This document shows positions 32,432 through 42,203 of a DNA stretch of 64,000 nucleotides, piece after piece. The position numbers and the translations under genes were made by a program. This DNA comes from an uncultured Candidatus Melainabacteria bacterium (GTDB lineage: Bacteria > Cyanobacteriota > Vampirovibrionia > Gastranaerophilales > Gastranaerophilaceae): positions 43,647 through 107,646 of the forward strand of contig CAKVLL010000003.1 in assembly GCA_934757255.1 (NCBI GenBank), given 5' to 3'. Under the pieces are notes generated by a model. That model worked only from the letters and a program-made list of their open reading frames with translations. It did no database searches and was not told the DNA's origin. The first letter of the stretch is position 1; every line of letters starts with the position of its first letter.

Positions 32432-32794
32432 ATGTTTTACGCAGATGAAGAAGGTAATATAACACTTAGACAAGGTGACAGCGGAACTTTAGTTATCACA
32501 GGTATCGACCACACAAGAAATTGGAAAGTCTATTTTGCAATGTATGACTCAAATAGGAAACCTGTCGGTAGCGAAATTATGATTTATTCAAACAACAACG
32601 CGACTGTTTATATTGATATTCCGGCTGTTAGTACGGATTTATTAACAGTTCCTAAAGATGAAGATTATGCCACTTACTATTATGGTGTAAAGCTTTGTGA
32701 TGAAGGCATAGAAGATACTTTGGTTATGGGTAATGGAAGTATAGAAACAGAAAACACTATTACTGTTTATCCTAGAAAGGTTGTTGGAGATTAA
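32432..32794 (+). CDS. Beta-sandwich baseplate/fibre accessory protein, 120 aa
   Basis: The ATG at 32432 (MFYADEEGNITLRQGDSGTL) is preferred over a TTG 12 bases earlier. All-beta, with VITGIDHTRNWKVYFAMYDS and the end TENTITVYPRKVVGD, similar to N-terminal domains of baseplate upper proteins. Its last base is shared with the start of the giant fibre gene (TAATG). Confidence 0.5.
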   Translation: MFYADEEGNITLRQGDSGTLVITGIDHTRNWKVYFAMYDSNRKPVGSEIMIYSNNNATVYIDIPAVSTDLLTVPKDEDYATYYYGVKLCDEGIEDTLVMGNGSIETENTITVYPRKVVGD

Positions 32795-35700
32795 TGAGCA
32801 ATAAAATTCAAATTACTGTTAATAATAGTTCTTCAAGCAGAGCATCTGTCGTTGCATCCAAACCTTCTGAAACAGCAAGTATAATCAAAGCTACAAGCAC
32901 TAAGGCAGAATACTATGCAAACATTGCTAGTGGATATGCTGATGATGCAAAAGCGAGTGCAGAAGAAGCACAAAGTATTCTTGAAGAAACCAAAGAAGCC
33001 GTTGCTAATGTCGGCGAAGAAATCAATAAATACAAAGACAATGCCATCTCCGAAATGGAAAGTAAAAAGACAAGTTCTGTTTCTGAAATTGCTGAAACTG
33101 AAACTCGAATAAAAACCTCTATTTCAGAGTCAGGTGAAAGCGTCAATGCTAGCATAGACTTAAATAGAGAAAACTCATTAACGGCAATTGTTTCAAGTAA
33201 AAATGACGCTTTAGATGAAATTACAAAACAAACTACAAGTGCTTTAAATGAAGTTGATACAGCTAGTAATAAAGCCAAAGCTGATATTACTGACCTCAAA
33301 GCATCTTCAATTGAAGCTATTGATAGTGAAGCCAATTCAAAATTAGCAGAAATGAATGAAACTGTTAATCTTGCAAAAGACTGGGCAATAAAAACTGATA
33401 ACACAGTAGACGGTGAAGAATATTCTTCTAAGTATTATGCTAATCTTTCAAAAAGCTATTCAGACGCTTCTAAAGCTTCTGCAAGGTGGGGCAGAATTGT
33501 CGGTAAGCTATTAGACCAAACAGACCTTAAAAACGCTTTAAATTCCAAAGGAGATAGTTTACTTTATGAAGATGGATTGCTTTATTTAACTTGCAATGGT
33601 GAAAAAATATCAGAAGGTATTAAAGTCGCTTCAACCGGTGGTGGCGGTGGGGGTGCTACATTTACTTTGACCACAGAGTCTGCTGATGAATTATTCTTTG
33701 CCCATGGTGAAAGTGCGAGCATTACATACACTTATACAAGTTCTGACAACGAGTCTGCAACAGTTCAATACATTGTTAATAACGAAACCAAAGATACGGC
33801 TAAAATCGCTCATAATGGAGAAGTAACTTATGATTTAGCTTCTATCCTTGATGAAGGCTATAACTATGTTCAAATTAAAGTTACTGATGTTTATGGTTTG
33901 AGCAAATCATTGCTATTGACTGTAAACACTATTTCTCTATCAATTGCATCAAACTTTGATAGTAGCGTTGCTTACACTTCCGACATTAATTTCAGATACA
34001 CACCTTATGGTGAAGTCGATAAAACAATTCACTTCTTGATTGATGGCATTGAAGAAACAGAAAATGTATCTTCTTCCGGCAGACAATTAAGCAAAACACT
34101 TTCATTCGCTCACGGAGTTCATACTTTAAAAGTTTGGTCAGAAGCAACCGTAAGTGGTGTTAGTGTAAAGAGTAACATTCTTAGTTATGAGATTATGTAT
34201 GTTTCAGGTAATGGCGTTTTAATCGCATCTGAATACACTCCTAAAACATATCTTCAAGGTGAAACTATTAGCATTCCTTATAGCGTTTATTCTCCAAGTT
34301 CATTAACTTGCGATATTGAATTCTATATTAATGGCACATTAGTTTCACAACTCAACGTTGATAGAACAAGACAAGTTTGGTCAAAAGCTATCAGCGAAGT
34401 AGGTGATGCCGAAATCAAAATTGTTGCCGGAGATACATCAAGAATATTTACTGTAACTATTGAAAAAGTTGACGTTAATGTTGATGCCGTAACTGAAAAC
34501 TTAGAATTGTATTTATCCGCAAATGGTAGAGATAATAATTCTCTTGATAGAAGTATTTGGGAATACAATGGCATTTTCTGTAACTTGGAAGGTTTTAACT
34601 TCGTAAACAACGGTTGGATTAATAACACATTAAAAGTGTCAGGTGGTGCTAGAGTTGATATCCCTGTTCAAATATTCAAGAATGACTTTAGAACAAACGG
34701 TAAAACAATTGAGATTGAATTTTCTACAAGCAATATCTTAGATTATGATGCCGTTGTAGTTGATTGTATGAATGATAGAGGTTTTAGAATTACAGCGCAA
34801 CAAGCTATTCTAAAATCAGAACAGTCAGAAGTGCAAGTAAAATTTAAAGAAGATGAAAAAGTTAGAGTAAGCTTTGTTATTGAAAACAGGGCATCTAATA
34901 GACTTATTTACACTTATCTTAACGGTATTATATCAGGTCTTGCTCAATATCCTGAAGATGATGATTTTCACCAAACAGTACCTCTTAATATCAGTATTGG
35001 TAGTGATTTGTGTGATGTAAATATTCATACTATCAGAGTTTATAATACTTACCTGACTGAATATGATATTTTGAATAACTTCATTGCAGATACTGCCGAT
35101 GTTCAAGAAAAATTAAATCTATTCAATAGAAACAATGTCTACGATAGTTACGGCAACATCGTTTACAATAAACTGTTAAGCCAAATTCCCATTATGACAA
35201 TCACAGGTGATTTGCCTTCTGCCAAAGGTGATAAAAAGACTGTTTCTATTAAGTATGAGGATGCGTCAGACCCTGATAGAAATTTTAATATGTCAGGCAT
35301 TACAATTGACGTGCAAGGTACATCATCACAGTATTACCCAAAGAAAAACTACAAGATTAGTAAATTGCCTACTGCATATAAGCTTAGAAAAGACTCTATT
35401 CCTGAAAAAGTGTTTACACTCAAAGCAGACTATATGGAGTCCTCTCACGCTTACAACACGGGTCTTGCTAAGTTTGTCAATGATTTATACACGACAAAAA
35501 CTCCACCACAGCTTACAAGCTCTAAAATAAGAACTACTGTTGATGGTTTCCCTATTGCTATGTTCTACAAGAAGAACAGCAATTCTACGGCAACCTATTT
35601 TGGAGTTTACAATTTCAACAATGATAAAAGTAGCAACAGCACTTTTGGTTTTTCAGAAGGTTGCGAAAGTTGGGAATTTTCTAACAACACATCTCCAAGA

Positions 35701-37422
35701 TGCCTATTCCAAAGTGATGATTTTTCTAACAAAGATGATGTTCTAACGGACTTTGAAGCAAGATATCCAAAGGATTACACAGATACTACTAATTTAGAAA
35801 AACTTGTTAAGTGGATTGTATCTTGTGACTCAACAAAAGCTACTAATGACTCTTTTGAACCTGTTGAGATTAATGGTGAAGTGTATTCTGCTGATACTTC
35901 TGAATATAGAATTGCTAAATTTAAATATGAATTGCCTATATATTTCAATCAAGATTTTGTTCTTACATATTATATCGTTTCGGAATTCTTTGGAATGGTG
36001 GATAGTAGAGCAAAGAATATGTTCTTGAATTTATACAATACCGGCATTTGGTATCCTGTTTTTTATGACTTAGATACAATCATTGGTTTAAACAACGAAG
36101 GTGTTAATAACTTCAATTTCAACATTGAATACCACGACTCTATTGGTACAGAAAATGTTTACAACGGCGAAAAGTCTGTTTTGTGGAATATGGTGGAAAG
36201 AGCATTTCCTAATGAAATCAAAGATTTGTATAACTCATACAGAAATAGCAAGGCTTTAAGCTATGAGTCAGTTATGCAATATCTTGATGATAGTCAGATT
36301 GCTAAAATTTGTGAAGCGCAATATAATGCCGATGCTGATTTTAAATATATTTCACCTTTGTTAGAAGAAAATATAGCAACATATTTGTATACAGCACAAG
36401 GTAGTAGAATTGACCATATTAAGTGGTGGTTATTCAATAGATTTCATTATCTTGACTCAAAGTACATTGCATCGGATTATAAATCTAACTATTTAACATT
36501 AAGACTTTATACTCCTGATACTTGGAAAGAAGTAGAGCCAAATGCTTCAATTACAGTAACTCCATATATTGACCAGTATGTCAGAATTAAATATGGTGCT
36601 TATGATGTTGGAACGAGAGCAACACACAACAATGAAGTTAAAATTGTTCCACCTGACATCGTTTTCAACGATACAGAAACGATTTTGTATGGCGCAGATA
36701 AGATTACATCAATTGGGGATTTATCTCCTCTTTACGCAGGTACAATTGACGTTTCTAAGGCTACAAAGTTATCTGAATTAAAGATTGGTGCAGGTGGCGA
36801 GTACAAAAACACTAACTTGAAGAATTTAGCGTTAGGTAACAATACGCTTCTGACTAAGCTTGATATCAGAAACTGCCCTTCATTAACAGGCGCGCTAGAT
36901 ATTTCAGGATGTACAAATCTAAAAGAAATTTATGCAACAGGTACATCATTGACATCTGTTAAGTTTGCCAATGCCGGTACAATTAAGAAATTATTATTGC
37001 CTGATACAATCACAAACTTAACCATCAGAAATCAACAAAGCATTGAAGAATTTTCCTGTGGTCAGGCTATGACAACGCTTGTTATTGAAAATTGTAATTT
37101 GGATGCAAAATCAATTTATGAAAGTTGTAAACCTACAAAAGTCAGATTAACAGGCATTGATTGGACTTTGGAAGATTTTACTTTGCTAGATGAAATCTAC
37201 GGTTTGTTAGGCATTGATGAGAACGGCTATAACACAGAACACGGCGTATTGGCAGGCGTAATAAGAATGACAGAAGCCAAGCAGTCTGTTATTCAGGAAT
37301 ACAAGAAAAAATTTGTAGGTCTTGAATTTATTGTTGGTAACTACATTGCCGAAGATTATATCAGAACTGTTGGTGGATATGTAATTACTACAAGCAAGGG
37401 TGAAGCACTACTTTATTGTTAG
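32794..37422 (+). CDS. Giant tail fibre with LamG-like, CotH-kinase and LRR regions, 1542 aa
   Basis: Residues 20-240 are helical shaft. Gly-rich GGGGGGATFTL at ~285 opens a run of Ig-like repeats to ~560. A LamG-like region follows (ELYLSANGRDNNSLDRS to IHTIRVYNTYLTEYDIL). From ~830 a CotH-type domain is seen: VQGTSSQYYPKKNYKIS, KADYMESSHAYNTGLAKF and WYPVFYDLDTIIG near 1085, matching the metal-binding D-x-D of CotH kinases. The C-terminus has leucine-rich repeats (LKNLALGNNTLLTKLDIRNC). It is probably the main host-binding fibre, with enzymatic potential. Confidence 0.7.
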   Translation: MSNKIQITVNNSSSSRASVVASKPSETASIIKATSTKAEYYANIASGYADDAKASAEEAQSILEETKEAVANVGEEINKYKDNAISEMESKKTSSVSEIAETETRIKTSISESGESVNASIDLNRENSLTAIVSSKNDALDEITKQTTSALNEVDTASNKAKADITDLKASSIEAIDSEANSKLAEMNETVNLAKDWAIKTDNTVDGEEYSSKYYANLSKSYSDASKASARWGRIVGKLLDQTDLKNALNSKGDSLLYEDGLLYLTCNGEKISEGIKVASTGGGGGGATFTLTTESADELFFAHGESASITYTYTSSDNESATVQYIVNNETKDTAKIAHNGEVTYDLASILDEGYNYVQIKVTDVYGLSKSLLLTVNTISLSIASNFDSSVAYTSDINFRYTPYGEVDKTIHFLIDGIEETENVSSSGRQLSKTLSFAHGVHTLKVWSEATVSGVSVKSNILSYEIMYVSGNGVLIASEYTPKTYLQGETISIPYSVYSPSSLTCDIEFYINGTLVSQLNVDRTRQVWSKAISEVGDAEIKIVAGDTSRIFTVTIEKVDVNVDAVTENLELYLSANGRDNNSLDRSIWEYNGIFCNLEGFNFVNNGWINNTLKVSGGARVDIPVQIFKNDFRTNGKTIEIEFSTSNILDYDAVVVDCMNDRGFRITAQQAILKSEQSEVQVKFKEDEKVRVSFVIENRASNRLIYTYLNGIISGLAQYPEDDDFHQTVPLNISIGSDLCDVNIHTIRVYNTYLTEYDILNNFIADTADVQEKLNLFNRNNVYDSYGNIVYNKLLSQIPIMTITGDLPSAKGDKKTVSIKYEDASDPDRNFNMSGITIDVQGTSSQYYPKKNYKISKLPTAYKLRKDSIPEKVFTLKADYMESSHAYNTGLAKFVNDLYTTKTPPQLTSSKIRTTVDGFPIAMFYKKNSNSTATYFGVYNFNNDKSSNSTFGFSEGCESWEFSNNTSPRCLFQSDDFSNKDDVLTDFEARYPKDYTDTTNLEKLVKWIVSCDSTKATNDSFEPVEINGEVYSADTSEYRIAKFKYELPIYFNQDFVLTYYIVSEFFGMVDSRAKNMFLNLYNTGIWYPVFYDLDTIIGLNNEGVNNFNFNIEYHDSIGTENVYNGEKSVLWNMVERAFPNEIKDLYNSYRNSKALSYESVMQYLDDSQIAKICEAQYNADADFKYISPLLEENIATYLYTAQGSRIDHIKWWLFNRFHYLDSKYIASDYKSNYLTLRLYTPDTWKEVEPNASITVTPYIDQYVRIKYGAYDVGTRATHNNEVKIVPPDIVFNDTETILYGADKITSIGDLSPLYAGTIDVSKATKLSELKIGAGGEYKNTNLKNLALGNNTLLTKLDIRNCPSLTGALDISGCTNLKEIYATGTSLTSVKFANAGTIKKLLLPDTITNLTIRNQQSIEEFSCGQAMTTLVIENCNLDAKSIYESCKPTKVRLTGIDWTLEDFTLLDEIYGLLGIDENGYNTEHGVLAGVIRMTEAKQSVIQEYKKKFVGLEFIVGNYIAEDYIRTVGGYVITTSKGEALLYC

Positions 37423-37433
37423 AAAGGATAGAG

Positions 37434-37844
37434 ATGGCAGATTTAGAATTTAAGAAAATAAAAGATTTGGAACAAGCTACATCTGTAACTGATGAGGATT
37501 TGTTCATTGTAGAAACCAAAACTGGCACAAAGAGTGTAAATATTGGCACATTCAAAGGTGATGCAGTTACCGCAGAAAGTATTGGCTTAGGCAATGTTGA
37601 CAACACAGCCGATATTGATAAACCTATTTCTACTGCAACACAAAAAGCTTTGGATAAAAAAGCTAATGCAGAAGATTTGCCGAATACTTATTTAACCAAA
37701 GCTGATGCAACAGACACTTATCCTACAAAAGTTTATTCAGCTGAAACATATCTTTCTAAATCGGATGCTTCTGAATTGTATGTTACTAAAACTACTTTTG
37801 ACAGCACTTTGAGCGACATCGAAACACTACTACAAGGAGTTTAA
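37434..37844 (+). CDS. Tail fibre segment protein, 136 aa
   Basis: The ATG at 37434 (MADLEFKKIKDLEQATSVTD) has an AGAAAGGATAG site. An N-terminal attachment domain (DEDLFIVETKTGTKSVNIGT) is followed by short repeats of the type TYLTKADATDTYPTKVYSAE and TYLSKSDASELYVTKTT, a fibre shaft repeat. It could join another fibre protein such as the next gene. Confidence 0.65.
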   Translation: MADLEFKKIKDLEQATSVTDEDLFIVETKTGTKSVNIGTFKGDAVTAESIGLGNVDNTADIDKPISTATQKALDKKANAEDLPNTYLTKADATDTYPTKVYSAETYLSKSDASELYVTKTTFDSTLSDIETLLQGV

Positions 37845-37845
37845 T

Positions 37846-39858
37846 ATGACTATTAGAACAGAGATTACTAGAATAAAAACTAATATTGAAAATGCTTATA
37901 CTGCACTAGGTGAAAAAGGGGCAACCATGCCGGAAGTGCAAAATAGTGATAACTTGGCAGAAACAGTTGGTAGTATGAGTACAGGTGGTGGGGGTGAAAG
38001 CGAAGATATTCCTGACGGATATTACAAAACAGTCTTTGTAGATTATGACGGAACTGTTTTATCAGAACAATTAATTCCTGAAGGTGGTAGTGCGATTGCG
38101 CCGGAAGTGCCTGAACATCAAGAATTAACTTTTACAGGTTGGAATAGAGAATATACAAATATTAGTGAACATCAATTGATAGGCGCTTGTTACTCCATAC
38201 CGCCAGGAATGTCAATATATGTTGTAGATTTAACATTAGAACAATTAAGGCAAAATTTTTATTTTACATATCACGTTTCCGATGTTAATGCAACTTCCGA
38301 AGGTTATATTGATTGGGGTGATGGTGAAAAGACTACAATAGATGAGTTTAGCAGTGAAGAAGGTTGGCATTCAGTATCTGTAAACCATGTATATACAAAA
38401 CCTGCAAGATATTACATTAAATGTTATTATTGGCAAACATTAGAAAATTCTACAAAATGCCAAAGTGCAGGCGGATTGACAAAAAGCATACCTACAAAAA
38501 TGACTTTATACACGATGATTAAAACATCAAATAGTTTGCGAGAAAATTATATAACTCCTGAAGAATTTCAAGAGCTAAAAGAATTGTATATTTCTCCTGA
38601 ATTTGCATATTATATAAAAGACCCATTTTTTGCACCTAATTTAGAAGCAATTGTTTTGTCCGACAGCGACCACCATTACTTATCTTCTAAAATTTATGCA
38701 AGTAGTGTATTATCGTTTAACAACAATAGTGATGTAAGCCCGGCGAGAAGTTTAATGTGTAATAACAAAATCATTCATGTAACAATACCCGGTGGCACTT
38801 GGAGTTTAGATTTTTATTTCTTTTATGTTCCCGAGTTAAAATCAATATCATATCCAACAAACAATATTAGTATCTATTTAAACAGATGCAAAAACATGAC
38901 TGAATTTTTTAATATGACTACAAGTAATTATGGTATTCAGTCTAGTATTAATTTTAGTAATTTGCCTAATTTAAAAAAAGTATATAATTCTTTAAAAAAA
39001 AATACGTCTTTTTCTAATATTCCAAAATTAGAAAAAATAACCATGGATTATCCCGTAGCACTTACAAATTGTAACGGTTTAAGGTGTTTAGATACTAATT
39101 TCAAGGATTTGCAATCAACTGTAATATTTCAAGTAAGCGAATGCAATAGTTTAGAAACAGCAAATGTTGATTGGGATAAGATTAATTTAAACAAGCAATA
39201 TTCTAATTTGCCATTATTTAAGTCAAGATATTTAACAGGAACGTTAGACCTTAGTGCAAACCCCTCATCTTGTATCGGTGAAACAGTTACGGCATCTTCA
39301 ACATCGTATGAGTATTATTCTATATTTGATTATTGCGGATTTACCAAAATAATACTCCCGTCTAAATTAGAAATTTTAAACGCTCGTTTTTATAACTTAG
39401 ATTATTTAAAGAATATAGAATTTCCGAAGAGTCTTAAAATTATCAGCATGTATAATTTTGCTTATAATTGTTACGAACTTGAAAGTATAGATTTTCCATT
39501 AAGTGTAAGCGCAACTTCTGCGAACTGTTATACTATATATCAGAATTGTTATAAATTAAAAAATGCAATAATTCCCAATGGCTTTAAATTAAGCTCAAAC
39601 GCTATATTAGGATGTCCTTCCTTAAAGAAAATATGGGTATCTAAAGGCGCAGATTTAAATAAATGTGCTTCAAGTAGTTATACACTTTTTGGAACAAGTG
39701 GTGATAACAAAAATATGAACGTAACTATTTATACGGATGCAACAGAAAAACCAAGTAATTGGGGGAACTACTGGAATTATGCCGGAAGTTCATACGGTAC
39801 AAATGGTTATGTTGATGTTGTTTGGGGTGCTACTGAAGAACAGTACAAAAATGCATAA
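37846..39858 (+). CDS. Adhesin-like fibre with BspA-type leucine-rich repeats, 670 aa
   Basis: A short N-terminal domain (IENAYTALGEKGATMPEVQN) leads to a Gly-rich hinge (STGGGGESED), a beta domain (YYKTVFVDYDGTVLSEQLIP) and a PKD-like segment with IDWGDGEKT. The C-terminal ~400 residues repeat leucine-rich units of the BspA/LRR_5 type (ITMDYPVALTNCNGL, IEFPKSLKIISMYNFAYNC). LRR adhesins bind host proteins or glycans, so this may read a host surface protein. Confidence 0.65.
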   Translation: MTIRTEITRIKTNIENAYTALGEKGATMPEVQNSDNLAETVGSMSTGGGGESEDIPDGYYKTVFVDYDGTVLSEQLIPEGGSAIAPEVPEHQELTFTGWNREYTNISEHQLIGACYSIPPGMSIYVVDLTLEQLRQNFYFTYHVSDVNATSEGYIDWGDGEKTTIDEFSSEEGWHSVSVNHVYTKPARYYIKCYYWQTLENSTKCQSAGGLTKSIPTKMTLYTMIKTSNSLRENYITPEEFQELKELYISPEFAYYIKDPFFAPNLEAIVLSDSDHHYLSSKIYASSVLSFNNNSDVSPARSLMCNNKIIHVTIPGGTWSLDFYFFYVPELKSISYPTNNISIYLNRCKNMTEFFNMTTSNYGIQSSINFSNLPNLKKVYNSLKKNTSFSNIPKLEKITMDYPVALTNCNGLRCLDTNFKDLQSTVIFQVSECNSLETANVDWDKINLNKQYSNLPLFKSRYLTGTLDLSANPSSCIGETVTASSTSYEYYSIFDYCGFTKIILPSKLEILNARFYNLDYLKNIEFPKSLKIISMYNFAYNCYELESIDFPLSVSATSANCYTIYQNCYKLKNAIIPNGFKLSSNAILGCPSLKKIWVSKGADLNKCASSSYTLFGTSGDNKNMNVTIYTDATEKPSNWGNYWNYAGSSYGTNGYVDVVWGATEEQYKNA

Positions 39859-39868
39859 AGGAGAACAA

Positions 39869-40045
39869 ATGATTAAAAGACTTAAAAAGGCTCTATTAAA
39901 GAGTATTATCAATGATTTATTAAAGGATTTGCCGGAAGTTAAAGGTAAGGTCTTAGAATTACTTAAAACAAAAGAGGAATTTGTAATTGCAAAAGCGAAA
40001 GAAGGGATTAAAGCTAAACTTATTGAAATTGCTAACTTGCTTTAG
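39869..40045 (+). CDS. Small basic helical protein, 58 aa
   Basis: The ATG at 39869 (MIKRLKKALLKSIINDLLKD) has a strong AAAGGAGAA site; a longer frame in the same phase overlaps the fibre gene and is not needed. All helical and amphipathic. In the lysis-packaging part of the genome it could be a membrane-active or spanin-like helper, but nothing is diagnostic. Confidence 0.5.
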   Translation: MIKRLKKALLKSIINDLLKDLPEVKGKVLELLKTKEEFVIAKAKEGIKAKLIEIANLL

Positions 40046-40093
40046 ATTTAGCAAAACAGGTTTTAGTTTTAAATTTACTTGGAGATTTTAGGG

Positions 40094-40558
40094 ATGATGA
40101 AGTGGTATGGGGATGAAGAGATAGGGGTATTTTTTGATATTCTGCCTAGAGTTGGTGTGAGATATGTTCTGCCAACTATGACAAAAACAGAGCGTGAGTC
40201 AGTAGAGCGATATCCTTTTATTAACAAAAAAGAATTGAAAGTTGCGCTATTAGACAGGAAAAAATCAAAAAAATATACTTTCACTATTCAAAAAGGTTAT
40301 TGTTGGGATGGTGCGAGTATTCCTAGAATATTTTGGCGATTAATAGGTTCTAAAACTGATAACAAATTTCTTATCCCTTCCCTAATCCACGATGTTTTAT
40401 GCGAAAACCATTCTTACGTTAATAATGACAGATACTTTGCTGATAAAGTCTTTGAACGATTATTGCGTGTATCAGAAGTTCCGGCATTTAATCGTTGGCT
40501 GATGTTTCACAGCGTAGACAATTATCAGAAGTTTTGCGGATGGAGTAAGAATGGATAA
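40094..40558 (+). CDS. DUF1353-family protein, 154 aa
   Basis: Starts at the ATG at 40094 (MMKWYGDEEIGVFFDILPRV) behind GGAGATTTTAGGG. The core has KGYCWDGASIPRIFWRLIGS and FLIPSLIHDVLCENHSYVNN, the DUF1353 signature, with conserved W-D-G-A-S-I-P and H-D residues. The family is common in phage late regions, often next to lysis genes. Its activity is not known to me. Confidence 0.78.
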   Translation: MMKWYGDEEIGVFFDILPRVGVRYVLPTMTKTERESVERYPFINKKELKVALLDRKKSKKYTFTIQKGYCWDGASIPRIFWRLIGSKTDNKFLIPSLIHDVLCENHSYVNNDRYFADKVFERLLRVSEVPAFNRWLMFHSVDNYQKFCGWSKNG

Positions 40559-40781
40559 ATTGATAACTAAGGAAAATGTAGTCATTGTAGTAGCAGTAAT
40601 CACTATTATAGTGCAATCCAATTATTTTGCTACAAAACTTGACTTGGCAAATATTAAATTAGATATGTCACAACTGAAAAGTGAATTAAAAGAATACTCC
40701 GATACTCATGATAATTACATCATTCAAAATATGGAAAACAAATTTCAAATCTTGTCAGATAAATTAGACAAGAAAAAATAA
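40551..40781 (+). CDS. Single-span membrane protein, possible holin or spanin, 76 aa
   Basis: Starts MDKLITKENVVIVVAVITII, one N-terminal membrane helix, then a charged coiled coil (KLDLANIKLDMSQLKSELKE). The one-span plus coiled-coil layout and its place beside terminase and endolysin resemble T7 gp18.5-like inner-membrane lysis proteins or class III holins. It overlaps the DUF1353 gene by 8 bases. Confidence 0.55.
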   Translation: MDKLITKENVVIVVAVITIIVQSNYFATKLDLANIKLDMSQLKSELKEYSDTHDNYIIQNMENKFQILSDKLDKKK

Positions 40782-40790
40782 GGAGTGTAA

Positions 40791-42086
40791 ATGCCGAACT
40801 ATAAACTTTTACCTAAACAGAGAGAGTTCTTTGAAGTTCCGCACGATAATCAACTTGATGTCTGTATTTATCAAGGTGGTTATGGTAGTGGTAAAACTTG
40901 GTGCGGTTCTTTATTAGGTTTAATGCTTGCAACTAAATACCCCGGAAGCAAAGGTCTTGTAGGCGCTAAAGAATATGAACTTGTTAAGAAAACTACTCTA
41001 GTATCATATTTGGAACACTTAGACAATTTTGGATATGTTAGAGATAGGGATTATAGATACAACAAAATTGATAAGAAAATAGTCTTAAATAATGGTTCTG
41101 AAATTTTATTCTCGGCATTAGAAGACCCTGAAAAATTTAAATCCTTAAACTTACATTGGGCTGAAATGGAAGAATGTTCACAAGTGCCTGACTCGTCTTT
41201 TAAACAGCTAATAGGTCGTCTTAGAAACACATACAGAGGTAAGAACTGGGGTGATTTTAAATACAGATTATTTGGTCACACCAACCCACAAGCTAACAAA
41301 GGTTGGATTTACAAAAGATTTGTAGAAGACCCAAAGCCCAATTACAGACTTCTTATTGCGCCAACATCCGAAAATATTTATCTTCCGGCACACTTTATTG
41401 AGTCATTAAAAAATGAATATGACCCTGAATATTACAGAATTAACGTATTAGGTGAATTCGGCAACTATTCATCAGGTCTTGTTGTTAAAAACTTCACATC
41501 TGAAAATTACACAGATATGGAATACAACAAAGATATGCCGTTGTATCTTACTTGCGATTTCAACGTTGACCCTATGTGTTGGGGCATCGCTCATAAAGAT
41601 GATGATAACGTCTATTTCTTCGATGAAATCGTTATTGAAAATACTTGTACTCAACATTGCATAGAAGAATTTATCCGTAGATACCCAAGACATAATGCCA
41701 AGATTGTAATATGTGGGGATGCTTCCGGCAATTTCAGAAGTGCTAACGCAGAATTTACCAACTATATGATTATCAAGCAAGCATTAGAAAATTATGGTTA
41801 TCAGATAGAATTCAAACTTAGACCATTTAATCCACCTATCTTGAACAGAATACAAGCTTTCAATAGACGTGTATGCAACGCTAATGGTGAAAGACACGTA
41901 TTTGTGAACAAAGAGAGATGTCCTTGGATAATTTACAACATAGATAACCTATCCTTCAAAGAAGGCACGTCTATTGTTGATGTTCCAACACTTAAAACAA
42001 TTAAAAATGATAGAGATGCTAAATTCTTAGAACATCCGTTCGATGCAATCTCATATTTAGTAGATTTCTTTTGGTCGATTAAATAG
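40791..42086 (+). CDS. terL: Terminase large subunit
   Basis: A 431-aa packaging motor. Walker A is GGYGSGKT at 29-36, Walker B is LHWAEMEE with the catalytic Glu, and the coupling motif region is FKYRLFGHTNP. The nuclease half shows TCDFNVDPMCWGIAHKDDDN, IVICGDASGNF and the C-terminal EHPFDAISYLVD, the three acidic metal-site stretches. It ends the late operon, as gp19 does in T7. Confidence 0.93.
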   Translation: MPNYKLLPKQREFFEVPHDNQLDVCIYQGGYGSGKTWCGSLLGLMLATKYPGSKGLVGAKEYELVKKTTLVSYLEHLDNFGYVRDRDYRYNKIDKKIVLNNGSEILFSALEDPEKFKSLNLHWAEMEECSQVPDSSFKQLIGRLRNTYRGKNWGDFKYRLFGHTNPQANKGWIYKRFVEDPKPNYRLLIAPTSENIYLPAHFIESLKNEYDPEYYRINVLGEFGNYSSGLVVKNFTSENYTDMEYNKDMPLYLTCDFNVDPMCWGIAHKDDDNVYFFDEIVIENTCTQHCIEEFIRRYPRHNAKIVICGDASGNFRSANAEFTNYMIIKQALENYGYQIEFKLRPFNPPILNRIQAFNRRVCNANGERHVFVNKERCPWIIYNIDNLSFKEGTSIVDVPTLKTIKNDRDAKFLEHPFDAISYLVDFFWSIK

Positions 42087-42203
42087 ACATGTCTAGCATG
42101 TCGTTTAAGAGGACTTTTCTCTTTTCAGGATAACTTATACCTAATTGCATTTTAGTTCATGTTAAATCGCATTCTAGCATGCTTAAAATTAGAAAGGAAA
42201 TAT

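Noticed and set aside
32913..33404. 163-aa leftward frame opposite the giant fibre
   Set aside because: It is the mirror of a repetitive helical coding region and is Ser/Leu/Ala-rich as such shadows are.
31369..39858. Diversity-generating retroelement for the fibres
   Set aside because: No reverse transcriptase, no template repeat and no adenine-biased variable region were seen.
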